This document shows, in pieces, positions 11,677 to 26,800 of a stretch of 64,000 nucleotides of DNA (the stretch's first letter is position 1; the number at the start of each line of letters is the position of its first letter). The notes below the pieces were generated by a model. It saw only the letters and a list, made by a program, of their open reading frames with translations. It made no database searches and was not told the origin of the DNA. The position numbers and the translations under genes are program-made. Source of the stretch: Piliocolobus tephrosceles (taxonomy: Eukaryota; Chordata; Mammalia; Primates; Cercopithecidae); contig NC_045434.1 of the NCBI RefSeq assembly GCF_002776525.5, forward strand, positions 119,762,435 through 119,826,434. Reading direction: 5' to 3'.

Positions 11677-14640
11677 AAAAAGATCACCAAACAAGGACAA
11701 AAGAAAAAAAACATAACTTAAACAAAAACATAACAAACATCCCTTAGGTTTCCATCATAGCTAATCAAAATAACAACTTTACTAATATAAATTGTGCCCA
11801 TTATTTACATTTACCAGTTATCTCTTCATATTCAGTTTTGAATAAGAAAGCATTCTGGATGTAACTTGAAGTAAAAAATTTCCTTATATTCCTCAGATTT
11901 TTGAAAGTCTATAAGTCAGCTGAAACGCAGCCATGCATATTTTTGCATTAGCGAATTGTGTCAATAATTCATTGTGAAAGCTGTTAGGTTTACGTTCAAA
12001 AAAAAATTACAAATTACAAATAACTAAATAATAAAACAGAATCAGTTAATACAAACAGTACATTAGCTAGATAATGTTAAAACTTATTTTATTCAAGTCA
12101 AAAAACTATGAAAATTTAAATATTAACACAAAGCAGAAAGTAGAGATTATATCTAATTCTCATTGTAGAATTGTTTGTTGTGCTATCATTAATAATAGAC
12201 AAAATAAAACATAAGAACTGGATTTAGTATTTAGTTGCTTAATTCAATTTGTGCTCTGAGTATTTTGAGAAAAAGTCCTACTAGAAAATAATTCACATCT
12301 GAGGAGAAATTCAAATTGCAACACCTACTCACCCCCTCAAAATTTTATTCTGACAAAACCTTCAAAGTTATCCATAAGAGTAACCATAATAAATTTCTTT
12401 AATCATGCATAAAAAGGGATATAAGTAGTATGAAGAGAGAAAAATGAAGCATTCCAAATATCCCCATTAATTAAACTTTGAAACAATAGATATTACCATA
12501 ATGCTATCAGAAGACATTCCTGAAAGTTGTGAGTATAGGAAATCTCTATCCACATTTTGCAAAAATCTTTTCAGAACGTATTTGTAGGTTTTTGTTTATT
12601 TTTAGTAGATGGACACAATGCTTTTTGTGGCATACTAAGCTATAAATTACTCTAGAAAATATTACTTCCCAGGTTGACTGTATCAGGGCAGCTCCCCCAC
12701 TCCCTGCACCGCTCTAAATTATTAGCCCCTAAAACTTAGAGCACGGAGAAGGTGAGAGAGAGAGAAGAATTTAAAAGGGGGTAAGCTGCAGGTGTAGTTT
12801 CTCCTTCTAAACCTCCTTCTCTCCCCAGGAATGAAGCTTTTTAAAAGATAGAGCGAAGTCAGGAATGTTGCAATAATTGATGTCCTCCATGGAAGGAAAT
12901 ATAGAGTATGGGGAAGAAGCATTCCCCCAAAGTTATCCTTAGGCTTTCTTTGATCCAGAGCCGATAATGTGGATACTGAGAATATGAAGAAGAATCAGGA
13001 AGAGGTCCCTGCCTAGGAGGGACACACAGTGTAATGAAGATGGCAATCCTGTCAACAGAGGCATTGAAACCATCTGGCTTTAGTTCCTTGCTTCCTACTC
13101 CATCTGCCACACACTGCAACTTGGTTCTGCCTCAACTATATCACTGAAATTATCCTCACTGCTACATAATCGACAAATCCGATAAGCATTATTCTGACCT
13201 CTCTGTTCTCCTCTTCCGGTCTTGTGAAGCCACATATAGCTGAGTTTTCCTCCACCTCTCTGGCCGTTCCTTTCTAATGTTCTTTATGGGATCATTTTTC
13301 TATGCCTTATCACACTAAATATGGGTGATTCTCAGGCCTCCCTCTTTTGCATTTTTGCTGGAAAATACCATCAGCTCTCAACAATCCACATTATCTCTAT
13401 ATGCAAACTAATAGGAGAGAACTATTCCAAGAGAAAGAATGGAGGGATAATGTAAAAGGATTTAAGTCATATATCATATAAGCTTTATCAGGTAAAATTT
13501 AGATTCCTATGTTAAACGTTTACTGATTCTAACAAAATATGTGCAATCATTTAAATTGTTTACACTTGCAGATGTTAACCATTCTCATTTACTATCAAGC
13601 ATCATTCAGGTTTTAATCAGTATCAATTCCGATCTGAATTTGAAAAATGAGACTCCTGTTATTCACATAGATATAGAAGGCCTCAGTAAGAGTTGTTGTT
13701 CTTTTGTTTTTATAAGTGAATTCATTAATTAACAGCAGATGAATTATTATGGCAACATCTTCTTAATCAATTTGAGTAAACTATGGCAAGTTCTCTGTGA
13801 TGAGCTGTGTGTTTTTCACTCATCTGCGAGTGTTTTGTAGAGATGTCAGGTTTCCAATTCCTAGTCTTTGCTTAATCAGAGATAATTTTCTGGAAATCTG
13901 AAACAACAGCATTTATGAACCCCAACCCAAAGTAACTTCTGCATAGTGAGACATGAGATAGACTGGGCTTGGCTCTGAGTTCATAGAATAGCCGGGTCTA
14001 CATATCAATTGAACTTAACTAAAAGCTTTCAGTTATGGAAGAGAAAGTAGGGTAGCGTCTGATAATGGGTCCTGCAGAACGCACATTACATCCTGGGGAC
14101 TTTTAGTTGCAAAACGCTTGGGGGAGAAAGATGAAAAAGAGTGCCTCATGGAGGGTTAGGAAGAACAAAGGGTGAGAAAGTGGTATGAAGGGGAAGACCA
14201 AGAGGCCCTAGTTGAAGGATTTGCCCAACTATCTCTTTCCAGGAGAGTCTCTAGAGAGGAGAAAATAATGAGTCAGAAATCAGGGATGAGTTCTTTATAT
14301 TCTTCAGGTTTGCTTTCTCATTCCATATCTAGGGATACTGAGACCTAGAAATGGGCAGGAACCTTTCTGAAATTAGATAGTTTGAAAGATAAATAAAATA
14401 AATTTTAATAGAAAATGATGTTTATAAAAATATTCCTAACTTATATTCTGCTGAGCACAGAAAGATTAGTGATAATGTTTCATATGATACTTATATGTCT
14501 AGTACATCAGATTTATAGGCAGGGAGAACCATCCAATCCAAGCAACCAATGGATAATTGTTTTTTAACTTTGCTAATGTGGTGGACTCATGCTGAACTCA
14601 ACAGTGCTTCTGATGCACTTGTTTGGCAAAATATTTCTGG
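11677..14640. other. Mostly unassigned AT-rich DNA
   Basis: The first ~60 bp probably finish the old L1 ('caaaaagatcaccaaac'). About 13,190-13,410 is CT-rich and resembles an L2-type LINE remnant, but weakly. The segment 12,660-13,130 has balanced base composition and two short antisense frames with no recognised domain. No gene is called. Confidence 0.45.
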
Positions 14641-14644
14641 GTTT

Positions 14645-15275
14645 GATGCTGTATTATTTTCTATGGCTGCACACCAAATTACGACAAATTTAGCAGCTTA
14701 AAACAGTTCCATGTATTAGCTAAGAGTTTTGTAGATCAGAAGTCTAGTGTGGCGTAACTAAGTTCTCTGTTCAGAGTATGCCAGACTGAAATCAATTTAT
14801 CTACTACACTGAATTCTAGGGAAAAGTTCTCCTCCAAGTTCATTCTTGTCATTAGCAGAATTAACTGCCTTCTGGTTATAGGGCAGAAGCCCCTGTTTTC
14901 TTGCTGGCTGTCAGCTGGGAGCTACTCTCAGCTCCTAGAGGCCACTCATAATCTTTGCCACATGACTTCCTCTTTATTTCTAAACTAGCAATAGCAAGTT
15001 GAATCCTTATCATGATTCAAATTTTTTATCCTCTTTGTCTCCCACTTCTAAAGCCAGATTTAAAGGACTCAGGTGCTTAGGCAAAGCCCACAAGGATAAT
15101 CTCTGATATCTTCAGGTCAACTGATTTGGGAACTCAACTACACCTGCAAAATTCTTTTTGGCCATAACACATAATATAATCATGAGAGTGATAACCATCA
15201 TATTTATAATTTTAGGGGTCATACAGCGTGTGTACATCAGGAAGCAGGAGACTTTGGGGCTATCTTAGACTTCCA
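14645..15275 (-). mobile_element. Ancient LTR-like element (MLT1-type resemblance)
   Basis: The block 'tatggctgcacaccaaatta' followed by 'agcagcttaaaac' and 'gtagatcagaagtc' resembles the antisense end of MaLR/MLT1-type LTRs. Further blocks, 'ttgctggctgtcagctggga' and 'ctcctagaggccac', are common in ancient mammalian repeats of this kind. The family name is from memory and is tentative; orientation is inferred from the same resemblance. Confidence 0.5.
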
Positions 15276-17925
<2,650 letters not shown>

Positions 17926-20480
17926 TGAATCATGTTAACAAATTGAAGAAAAATTAGAAAACAAAGAATCAGAGAAATGTGTAAGGATAATACATGGTAG
18001 TCTATGTAAATGATAAGTAAACTCTTAGAATTCTAAAATACTCTCAGCTAACCTTTACTGTAATGAGTGTAATTTTTCCAATGACTGCCTTCTAATTTTA
18101 AAATTCCACATCTTGCTTCATTTGACCTCAGTTGGACTGCTATTTTAAAAGGCTGTTCAGAAAAATAAAAATAAACCTTTAAAATATTTTTACAGTTTCA
18201 CAGCTATTTAAATGATTCGGCTGCAATAGACACAAATCTTTAAAATAGATTCTGACCAAAATATCAAAGCGTCAATGACCTCTTTTCCTAAATAAGAACA
18301 TGAAAATGGCAGATTAGTTCAATTAGCTTCAGGACTAATGGATGTGGGTTTAGTCAGAACTCCGAAGAAGAGCTAAAAGCAGGAGGAAGTTATGCTTTTT
18401 TTTTTTTAAAATGTATTTTATTTGTATGGGAGGCACACACAAAGACTGTCGTAAAATGGATGATTGGGACTTCTGTAGGGATCCTCTTATGGACTGTCAA
18501 AAGACAAAATTACAACCAATTTAATTTAAGGACCTCAATTGGCTTTTGGTTACAATTCTACAATCAGGCAATACCCCATTCTGTAAAACAGAGTAAGTAT
18601 TCCAGTGAGCTGAGTGGAGTAGGTTGGCTTTATGGACAGAAAAGGTCTGAGGAAAGCAGAAACTGAGAACAAAAAGCGGAGTGGTCATTTCAAAGTTATT
18701 TTCCCTGAAAATGCTAAAGCAGAGGGAATGTCCTTATCATACGGGCTAAACCTGAACTGTTTGGGAATTTGGCTATTATCTCTCTCCTGATTTCTCAGAA
18801 GGTCAGATAAACAACTTGGTTTTGGCTTGGTGGCCTGGAACTCGACAAAAATTATTTCATTTTAGTTTGATCTGTTGAGCTTAGTATAGGAACTCAGTTC
18901 AAACCAATAGTCACTTATAAATTTTATTTAACAACAAAAACATCAGATGAGTTTAAAAAGGAAAAGTTAATCATGTGAAACAATGTTGACAGGCATTACA
19001 TGCATCAGCAGTCTCCTTACTCCTGTGTGTACATATATTGCTGAGTTGGACTAAAAATCCTCGCAAAAGATTCTTTCTAGAAAGGCTGTGCTCTCACTGC
19101 CCTGCTCTCCTCCAGTCACCCCTTATCTCCCACACATGCATATCTTCTTTTCTGGAAAATTTGACATGACTATAGTTTCGTTATTTTTTAGTTATATTTC
19201 TACCATAATATCCCTATTATGATGACTCTGAACGCCACCCTGTGTCTCTGATATTTATGGTTTTCGTTTAGCTCTGCCTTTCTGGAAGAATCCCAGTTCA
19301 AATACTCTGCCCTATTGTCTTCATAATGCATTTACACTTATCAAACCTTGTATCCTGGATTTTAGTTTCTAAAATAATGCCTTGGCACTTTTGGTTGAAA
19401 TTTGAATTTTTTTTTCATGGAATCGTTTTACAAACATTGGTCAGACTCCTATGCAAACCCAAAGCTCGTTTAACTCATAGTTGAATATGATACAGTTAAT
19501 GTAAGTGAATTATTTCTCAATTAATCTGTAAACCTACACTGATTTCATGGTGGACAAGACCTTACAGAGTATCTTAGGACTGTGGGCTAACATGAGTAAT
19601 GAGTTAACACCAAAGCAGCAGAGAGCAGCAGATAATGCTGGAAAAAATACAAAGAACTGATATTAGTTGCACATATGTGAGTTAGAGTTTTTCAAATTGT
19701 AATTAACAAAAATATAATCAGTTCTTCACAAGTAATCAAAGCTTATATTATGGATTATCAGGGAAGTAAGCAAGAACAGAAAAGAAAGAATCCCAGTCAG
19801 CAGAGAACTGAAGTCATGGAAAAAATCTGGAATGAATCTGAGAATAGAACAGCACGGGTGACTCTCCAGGCACAGCAACAGCTGCAGAGATCTGGTCCCT
19901 TTTATGCCCTCTGCAGCAGTGCTGTGCTGTTAGGTGACTCAGCTATCCTGTTTTACCTCTTTGAACTTCTTTTATCAGTACTTGACTCTCAGGCTATTTT
20001 TGCATTAAAAATGCCCCCATTGAGAATATTACTGCTTTAGACAGTTCCTATCTAAGGTATTGGGGACCACTTTGTGGGCTGCTGTCTACTCAACAGACAA
20101 CCTCTTTTAGGAATGTCACCAATCTTTAATCCAGTCAGGGGCAGTGAGGGTGCCGAAATAAGGTGGCCATATGTCCTGGTTTGTCCTAGTTTGTCCCAGC
20201 TTACATCTGTTATCATGGTGTCATTAATAGAATGTTTTTTATTCTCAAAAGTGTTTGGTTTGTATACAAATTATATGGCTGCTCTATGCAGAGTCACATT
20301 GAACCAAAGCATGAGAATTTTAGGTCAGAAAATGCCTGCAGGAGGGCAAGTACTGGCATTTACCCCAACCATCTGTCCAGTTCAGTAGGCTATCGCCTTA
20401 GCAAGGGCCAATCCACTAAATTGCTAGATTATAGGACTAATTGTTACCAATATACGCAACTCATCAGTTCTAGATGCAAA
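17926..20480. other. Unassigned DNA, possible LTR-retroelement fragment at 18,430-18,900
   Basis: The interval 18,430-18,900 has balanced composition and blocks ('tggactgtcaaaagacaaa', 'gtggagtaggttggcttta') that look like an old LTR-type repeat, but I cannot name the family. The frame at 19,750-20,040 (96 codons) is Gln-rich at its start and hydrophobic at its end. It has no known domain and is probably chance. Confidence 0.35.
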
Positions 20481-20489
20481 TGTTACATT

Positions 20490-20610
20490 CATGCATTCGA
20501 TATATTTTTTATGGAGTGTCTCTTTGTTCCAGGTACTATTCTAGGCACTGCAGATGCAGCAATGAACAAAACATAAAAATCTCTCTCCTCATGGTATTTA
20601 CATACTAATA
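20490..20610 (+). mobile_element. Ancient repeat remnant
   Basis: The 'ggtactattctaggcactgcagatgcagc' block, split here by substitutions, followed by 'aatgaacaaaaca', matches a common old mammalian repeat also seen at 3,240-3,375. The family name is not assigned. Confidence 0.5.
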
Positions 20611-20639
20611 ACAGAATTTTCTAATTATGGCAAATATTC

Positions 20640-20910
20640 ACAGAATACGTCTAAATACAGGGCATTGTTGTCATCATATTATTTAAATATATTATCTCAT
20701 TGTTTCCTCAAAATAACTCCATTGTGTGGATTCTACTGTCATCGTCACCATCATCATCATCACCATCACAGTCTTCACGAATGACTAAGTCAGATAGAAA
20801 TTTAGAAACTTCAAGGTGAGACAGTTGATGAGTGGTGGACCCAGGACTTGAATCTAGACAGTCGGGTTTTGAGTCCTGCGGCTGATCACTATATTATGCC
20901 ACTTCTCTGT
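20640..20910 (-). mobile_element. MIR SINE with internal (CAT)n expansion
   Basis: The order 'tatctcattgtttcctcaaa', 'gatgagtggtggacccaggacttg' and 'gcggctgatcactatattatgcc' is that of an antisense MIR. A (CAT/CAC)n run at about 20,741-20,770 has grown inside it. Confidence 0.75.
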
Positions 20911-20979
20911 TAACAGAAAGCGCAATCTCCCTCTTGAAAACTTGTAGGAATTGTAGAAGATTGTATGAGGCCAAGGGAG

Positions 20980-21340
20980 GACAGCCCTACTTAAAATGCC
21001 AAAGAAAATTTGAAGTGGAATCTAGATAAGTTACTACAGACAGCCCTTGCTTTTTTCTGTCAATTTCTAACACTGATGCGGCACAGTTGGGCAGATTTTT
21101 ACCCACTCCATAGAGAGCCCTTTGTAGATCAATTGCCTATTAACACTTTGTGCTTGAAAGTTACATTTTTCTTAGATCACAGGCATGTGCTTTGTCATTG
21201 TTTCTCAAGTCAATACCGCACCAGCTTTGCTGGATTCTGCAACATTTACAGACTTGGCCGTGCTTTGTTAAATTCAACTTTTCAGCTGTGTGAACACTTA
21301 GGCTTCCGTCTTACAACTAGTTTAACAAATTAAAGGCTAA
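20980..21340. other. Unidentified moderately GC block
   Basis: An open frame of 107 codons (21,010-21,333, plus) ends at TAA. Its translation is Cys-, Leu- and Phe-rich without a recognisable domain, and nothing supports coding. It could be part of an old repeat. Confidence 0.3.
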
Positions 21341-21489
21341 TTTTCCTTAAAAGAAAAACTAAAACCAATTAATTTTTTAAAACTATATATGTATACACAC
21401 ACACACACACCTCACTTTCTTTCCTCAGTATAATTGTTCATTGTCCACAAGAATTATCTCTAAGAACTAGATGGTTTTAGTCCAAGAGT

Positions 21490-22230
21490 GCCTAGTTAGG
21501 TTAATATTTGAAAACTAATCGATCCAACTCACTAAATTACAGAATTAAGGAGAAAAAATTCTGTGATTCTCTCAATAGTTACAGAAAAAGCAACTGATAA
21601 AATTTAGTATGAACAATAAAAGTCTTAGTAAACTATGAATAAAAAGGAATTGCCTCAATATGATAAAGGCATTCCTACAAAAATTTTAACTTCTGCAATG
21701 GCAAATTAATAAACTTGTTTGCAGCAAAATCATAGAGAAGTTAAGAATGTCTGCTTTTATCACTTTTTTTTAACATGGTAATTGAGGTCCTAGCAGTGCA
21801 ATAAAGTAAAAGAAAAAAATAGGCATATGATTGAGAGAAAAGAAGTAAAACTTCCTCCATTCCAAGACAATACGATTGTTTATGTAGAAAATCATATACG
21901 AAGTGACTGTAATTAATTTTTAAATTTAAATGATTCTGGGATATCAGATCAAAATAAAAATATAACACCAAGTAAATATAAAAAAATTCAATTGCATTTC
22001 CTTCTATAAACTGGCAATCAAAATTAAGAAGTAACTTTACAAAACAGTAAAGTTTACGATAGCAACAAAAAACATACTTTGGAATCGTTATTAATGTGCA
22101 AGACCTCTACACTGAACACATTTTAAAGGAACAAAGAGAAATTAAGGAAGACAAATAAATGAAGAGATAAACTACATTAATAGATTGGAAGACTCAGTAT
22201 TGGTAAGATATTGATTATCTCTGCACTACC
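21490..22230 (+). mobile_element. L1M-type LINE, ORF2 reverse-transcriptase region
   Basis: Ordered blocks such as 'tctcaatagttacagaaaaag', 'gaagtaaaacttcctccatt' and 'attggaagactcagtatt' follow L1 ORF2 over the polymerase domain. Stops and indels are frequent. It resumes at about 23,160 after an insertion. Confidence 0.8.
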
Positions 22231-22636
22231 AGTGGCAGTTAGGCGGGGTTCAGCTGCTAAACAAGGTTCACAGGACCCAAAATGGCACTGTTTAAAAATC
22301 TACAGTTTATTGCAGAAAAAGGATATAATATAGCAGGCATTCAAGAAACTTTTGTCTACTTTAAGTGTCCTAGAGAAGCCATATGCAAACCAATTTTTCT
22401 CCCTCTCTAAAGTTCACTGAGAGACATACTTTCTCTCTTGGATAAGGAGCCACCAAAATGTGCAGGGAACACCAAAGAACAAAGAACTCTAAAATGGAAT
22501 CTCAGCTGAGATTTCCTATATTCTGGTGATTACTTAAGCATTTCTGCTATGTAATCAGCCCCAAGAGCACAGCCCTCCAGGGATTTGTCTGAGACAAGAT
22601 AGTAAATTATCTAATTATTATCAATAAACAAAGCTA

Positions 22637-22923
22637 GGCCAGGTGCAGTGGCTCANNNNNNNNNNNNNNNNNNNNNNNNNNNNNNNNNNNNNNNNNNNNN
22701 NNNNNNNNNNNNNNNNNNNNNNNNNNNNNNNNNNNNNNNNNNNNNNNNNNNNNNNCTACTAAAACTACAAAAAAAAAAAAAAAAAAAAAAAAATTAGCCG
22801 GGTGCGGTGGCGGGTGCCTGTAGTCCCAGCTACTCAGGAGGCTGAGGCAGGGGGATGGCGTGAACCCGGGAGGGGGAGTTTGCACTCCAGCCTGGATGAT
22901 AAGAGTGAGACTCCGTCTCAAAA

Positions 22924-22962
<39 letters not shown>

Positions 22963-22965
22963 ACA
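22637..22965 (+). mobile_element. Alu SINE containing an assembly gap
   Basis: It starts 'ggccaggtgcagtggctca', is interrupted by 100 N, and resumes at the middle of the left arm. The right arm also lacks about 25 bp ('gagtttgcactccag' skips the usual 'gcagtgagccgagatc' block). The tail is (AAAT)n. Target duplication 'aacaaagcta'/'aacaaagcca' flanks it. Confidence 0.93.
22656..22755. other. Assembly gap of 100 N
   Basis: Exactly 100 unknown bases. Comparison with a standard Alu indicates about 110-120 missing bases if nothing else lies in the gap. The round figure suggests a placeholder of unspecified length. Confidence 0.99.
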
Positions 22966-23158
22966 AACAAAGCCAACAAGCTGATCCACACAACCCTAAA
23001 ATTCCTTGGGCCCATGACTACAAGGCAAAAACATTATGATAATATGTTTCATGCCTTGATAAAAGTCAGTTTCATGCAGGTACTTTAGCACAACAGCTCA
23101 GGCCAAATCCAGAGGTGACAGAATTAACCTTCATGGTATTCTCCCTCAGCTATAATTA

Positions 23159-23520
23159 ATACCATCTCTATCATAATCCAAGCATACTTTTCTTCTGACA
23201 TTAACATATATTCTAAAATATGTATGGAACTCAAAGAATCTAAAGTAATAAAAACAATATTTACAAATAAAAATTAAGTTGGAGGCCTCACACTACCGAT
23301 TTCAAGGCTTACTATAAAACTACAATAATTAAGACTGTGGAGGTGACATAAGCATAGATGATTAGATCAATGAAATAGAATACAGAGTCCAGAAAACAGG
23401 CCCTTGCAAATAGGGTTAATTGATTTTTCACAGACACCACGGTAATTCAATTAGGAAGAGATAGTCTTTTCAACAAATGATGCTGGTATGCCTAGATAAA
23501 CATATTTTAAAAAATAAGAG
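23159..23520 (+). mobile_element. L1M-type LINE continued (ORF2 3' part)
   Basis: The blocks 'agttggaggcctcacactac', 'actataaaactacaataatt' and 'cttttcaacaaatgatgctgg' continue the L1 ORF2 broken at 22,230. Confidence 0.8.
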
Positions 23521-23523
23521 CTT

Positions 23524-23824
<301 letters not shown>

Positions 23825-26800
23825 GCAGGGGGACCTCTTGTTCCAGCATAAGATGGCCTAGACACCTCTCACTATCTTCATCTATAATGTGAAAATTATA
23901 TTACTTAATACTAAGTTTAGAGGACTGTGGTGTGACTAATGCATGTATGAGCTAATGTATGTATGGTACTTAGCACAAGTTCTGACATAAAATGTATATA
24001 TTCAAAAACATGAGTGCCTCTCCCTTATTTACCTTCGTATTTATGGATAGTCAACATAAATACCTTGCGTTTTTAGTCTAAAGCTCTGTTCTGCCAATAT
24101 TCTTTTATGCAAATCTTTAAACACTGCAAAAATCTCACACACACCCTATAAATATGTGTAATTATTATGCATCAATAAATTTGTTTTGATCAGCTAAGTT
24201 AGCAGGAAATTTTTAAAAATCAAGTTTCAATATTAAATGTATTATTCCATGTGTGGAAAAAGACACAAAAATATATTTTTACTAGTATATGGAGAGAGAA
24301 AAAGAGAGAGAGAGAAGAATATAATTCAAAATATTAATAGTGATGATTTCCAGAAGTAGGATAAAGGGGCACTATAACTTTTTCTCTATCATAAATTTCT
24401 GTAATATTTTGATTTTTATAACAAGCATGTATTACTTTTGTAATTAATAAAACTATTCTTTGAAAGAGTAAAAAATACAATATTTAAACAAATATGGATT
24501 AAAAAATACAAACCAACACTTATAGCATGGAAATTAAATTGAAGGATAACGTGAAACTAGAGAGAAAGATAACATGCTGATGCTAGATTTAGGAACCGAA
24601 AAAGATTTCATCAAATTCTAATTATGGGCTGAATCTAAATAGAATTTAACATAGATAAATCAAAAATCTCAAGCACAAGTTCAAAAATATAGCGGCACAT
24701 ACATAGCCTTTTGAGGGTTTAATTTTCTACGAGACTCATAAGAATCAACAATCTGTCTGTACTTTAATACACACTAAAAAGAAACATGTTTTTAAGGCAC
24801 ATGTACTACTTTAAGTCATCAAAATATGGAGATGGCCCAAAATTATTCTACCTAATCTGTATTACTGAGTATAAAGTACCGGAACAAGGAAGATTAATCT
24901 ATTTTAACTCTTCTGAGCTAATGAGAATAAACTTAAACATAGTTTTGAGTGTCTGAATGAATGAGATTTTGGAACACTAGATTCAGTGCTGATGAGAGTA
25001 TGTAAGAGGATGGGAGGATTCAATACAATGGCAGATGAACTCTAGTCGGAATCCTTAAGGAGAGGGATGGCTTATGTGAGACATCTTAATTGACCTCATA
25101 TATTATGCTGAAAAGAAATTAGACATTTTTCTGTATGCCCTAAGGAATAGCACAAATAACAATTAATATAATTTTCTGAGAACTAGATTTCATTTCAATT
25201 TAATAAAAAGTAATTTCTTCTCAATTGTATCTATTATGAAATTAAATCGACTATCATTTTTAAAAAGTTCAATTCACTGGGGGTTATAATAAATATATAA
25301 AAACAAAAGCAGTAGGGTTTTCTCTCATAAGAAATGGCCTCCAGTGAACCTTTCAAAAGTCTACTATTTTATGATATGGGTTTTATTTTTTAGTCCCATC
25401 ATCTGGGATATTCAATAAACATATATACTCTGAAATGTTAGCTTAGAGTAGGGGGAGAGATGGATTTGATAGATCAGGTCTGAGATCCCCACCACTACCA
25501 TACATTTTGCTTACATTTATTTCTGATTTTTTAAAATTGTTAATCTGTCACCTAACAAATTATAATAATTCTAACAATGGCTAACATGTATTAAGTATTT
25601 ACTATGTGCTAAGCACAATGTAAATTTCCTCCATTGATTTTTTTAAATTTAATCCTCATAATAACTTCAGTCCTTTACCTTATTGTACTTCTAACCATAT
25701 TCAGTGTTATTGCTACAGCTGTTTTACAGATGAAGAAAAAAAGAAAATAAGTAATATTATTATACTCATTTCTTTATGGTGCTCCTTGGGACCCAGAATA
25801 AATGTCTAATGTCTCTTTGGCAGACTATATAAGGTTAATTACACAATGTCACAATTCAGCAACATAAGCAATAGTTTGAATATCAACAGGCCCACTCAAG
25901 ACACAAACTCCAAAGTTGAAGTTTTTCACTTTTATATACTTTAGGTATAAAAAACAAAGGCACTGAGAGAATCACCAAAAATTTTTCTGCTACTGGAAAT
26001 TTAAAAAAGAAAAATTTATCATTCAAAGGAAATAATAATTATTGAATTATCAATACATATGTATTTTTTTCTTATATTAATTACTACTGATAAGTGTTGG
26101 TGGATAGAAAACAATATTGCAGCAAGATTGACTATGATTTATTGAAGATGGGCATCTTCAATTTATTTGTAATTCATGGTTGACTAATGTCAAAATCCTA
26201 ACCTACTTTAACAGTTTTTAGCCAATAAAATTCCACGACAGTATTCAATTCCATAAATAGCTCAACACTAAACTAACTTTCCAAGGTTATTGCTGTTTGG
26301 TCTAGTTTAAATTTGCATTTGCTAAGTACTTTTAAATGATAAGGTGTCCAAGACACTCACTTTAAAATACTGATGAAAATATTGTCCTATTCTGGAGGAG
26401 CTCAGAGTCTTCAGGAATCACAGATAGACAGTGAGACTGCGTCATCAAAATGAAGAAAGCAATAAGATAGAGGTAAGTCCAAAGTATAAAGGGAAGCACA
26501 AGAATAAAAATTGTATTAGTCAAGCCATCGGTTACATGTAACAAATTAAAAAAAAATAAATCTCCAATTCATTAGGAAATTAAGTTTTGTGGGAGAGTAT
26601 TAGAATTCTGAAGTAAAACAAACAATCAGAAGAAAAAAAAATCAGGAGCCATTCTGTGTGTATTAGGGACTGAAAAGGGAAGGCAGTAATTATTAGAACT
26701 CTATCTCTCCATCTGTTGTCTCTGATGATTGTCTTTAATTTCTCCTAATGCAAGGCTTTTTCATCTTACCGACTCAGTAGGCAATAGGATCTTCTGTCTT

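Larger units (their letters stand above)
22231..23158. mobile_element. Unidentified insertion (about 0.6 kb plus a nested Alu) splitting an L1
   Basis: The flanking L1 pieces are consecutive in ORF2, so everything between was inserted, apart from small L1 losses. The non-Alu part (22,231-22,636 and 22,966-23,158) has a composition and length compatible with a solo LTR. I see no clear TG...CA ends or polyadenylation signal and cannot name it. Confidence 0.45.

Noticed and set aside
12660..13130. Possible exon or processed pseudogene because of balanced composition
   Set aside because: No frame longer than 90 codons, no recognisable domain, no poly-A tail or target duplication.
20741..20770. 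Possible His-rich repeat or CRISPR-like spacing from (CAT)n
   Set aside because: A simple trinucleotide run inside a MIR. There are no spaced repeats with unique spacers anywhere in the window.
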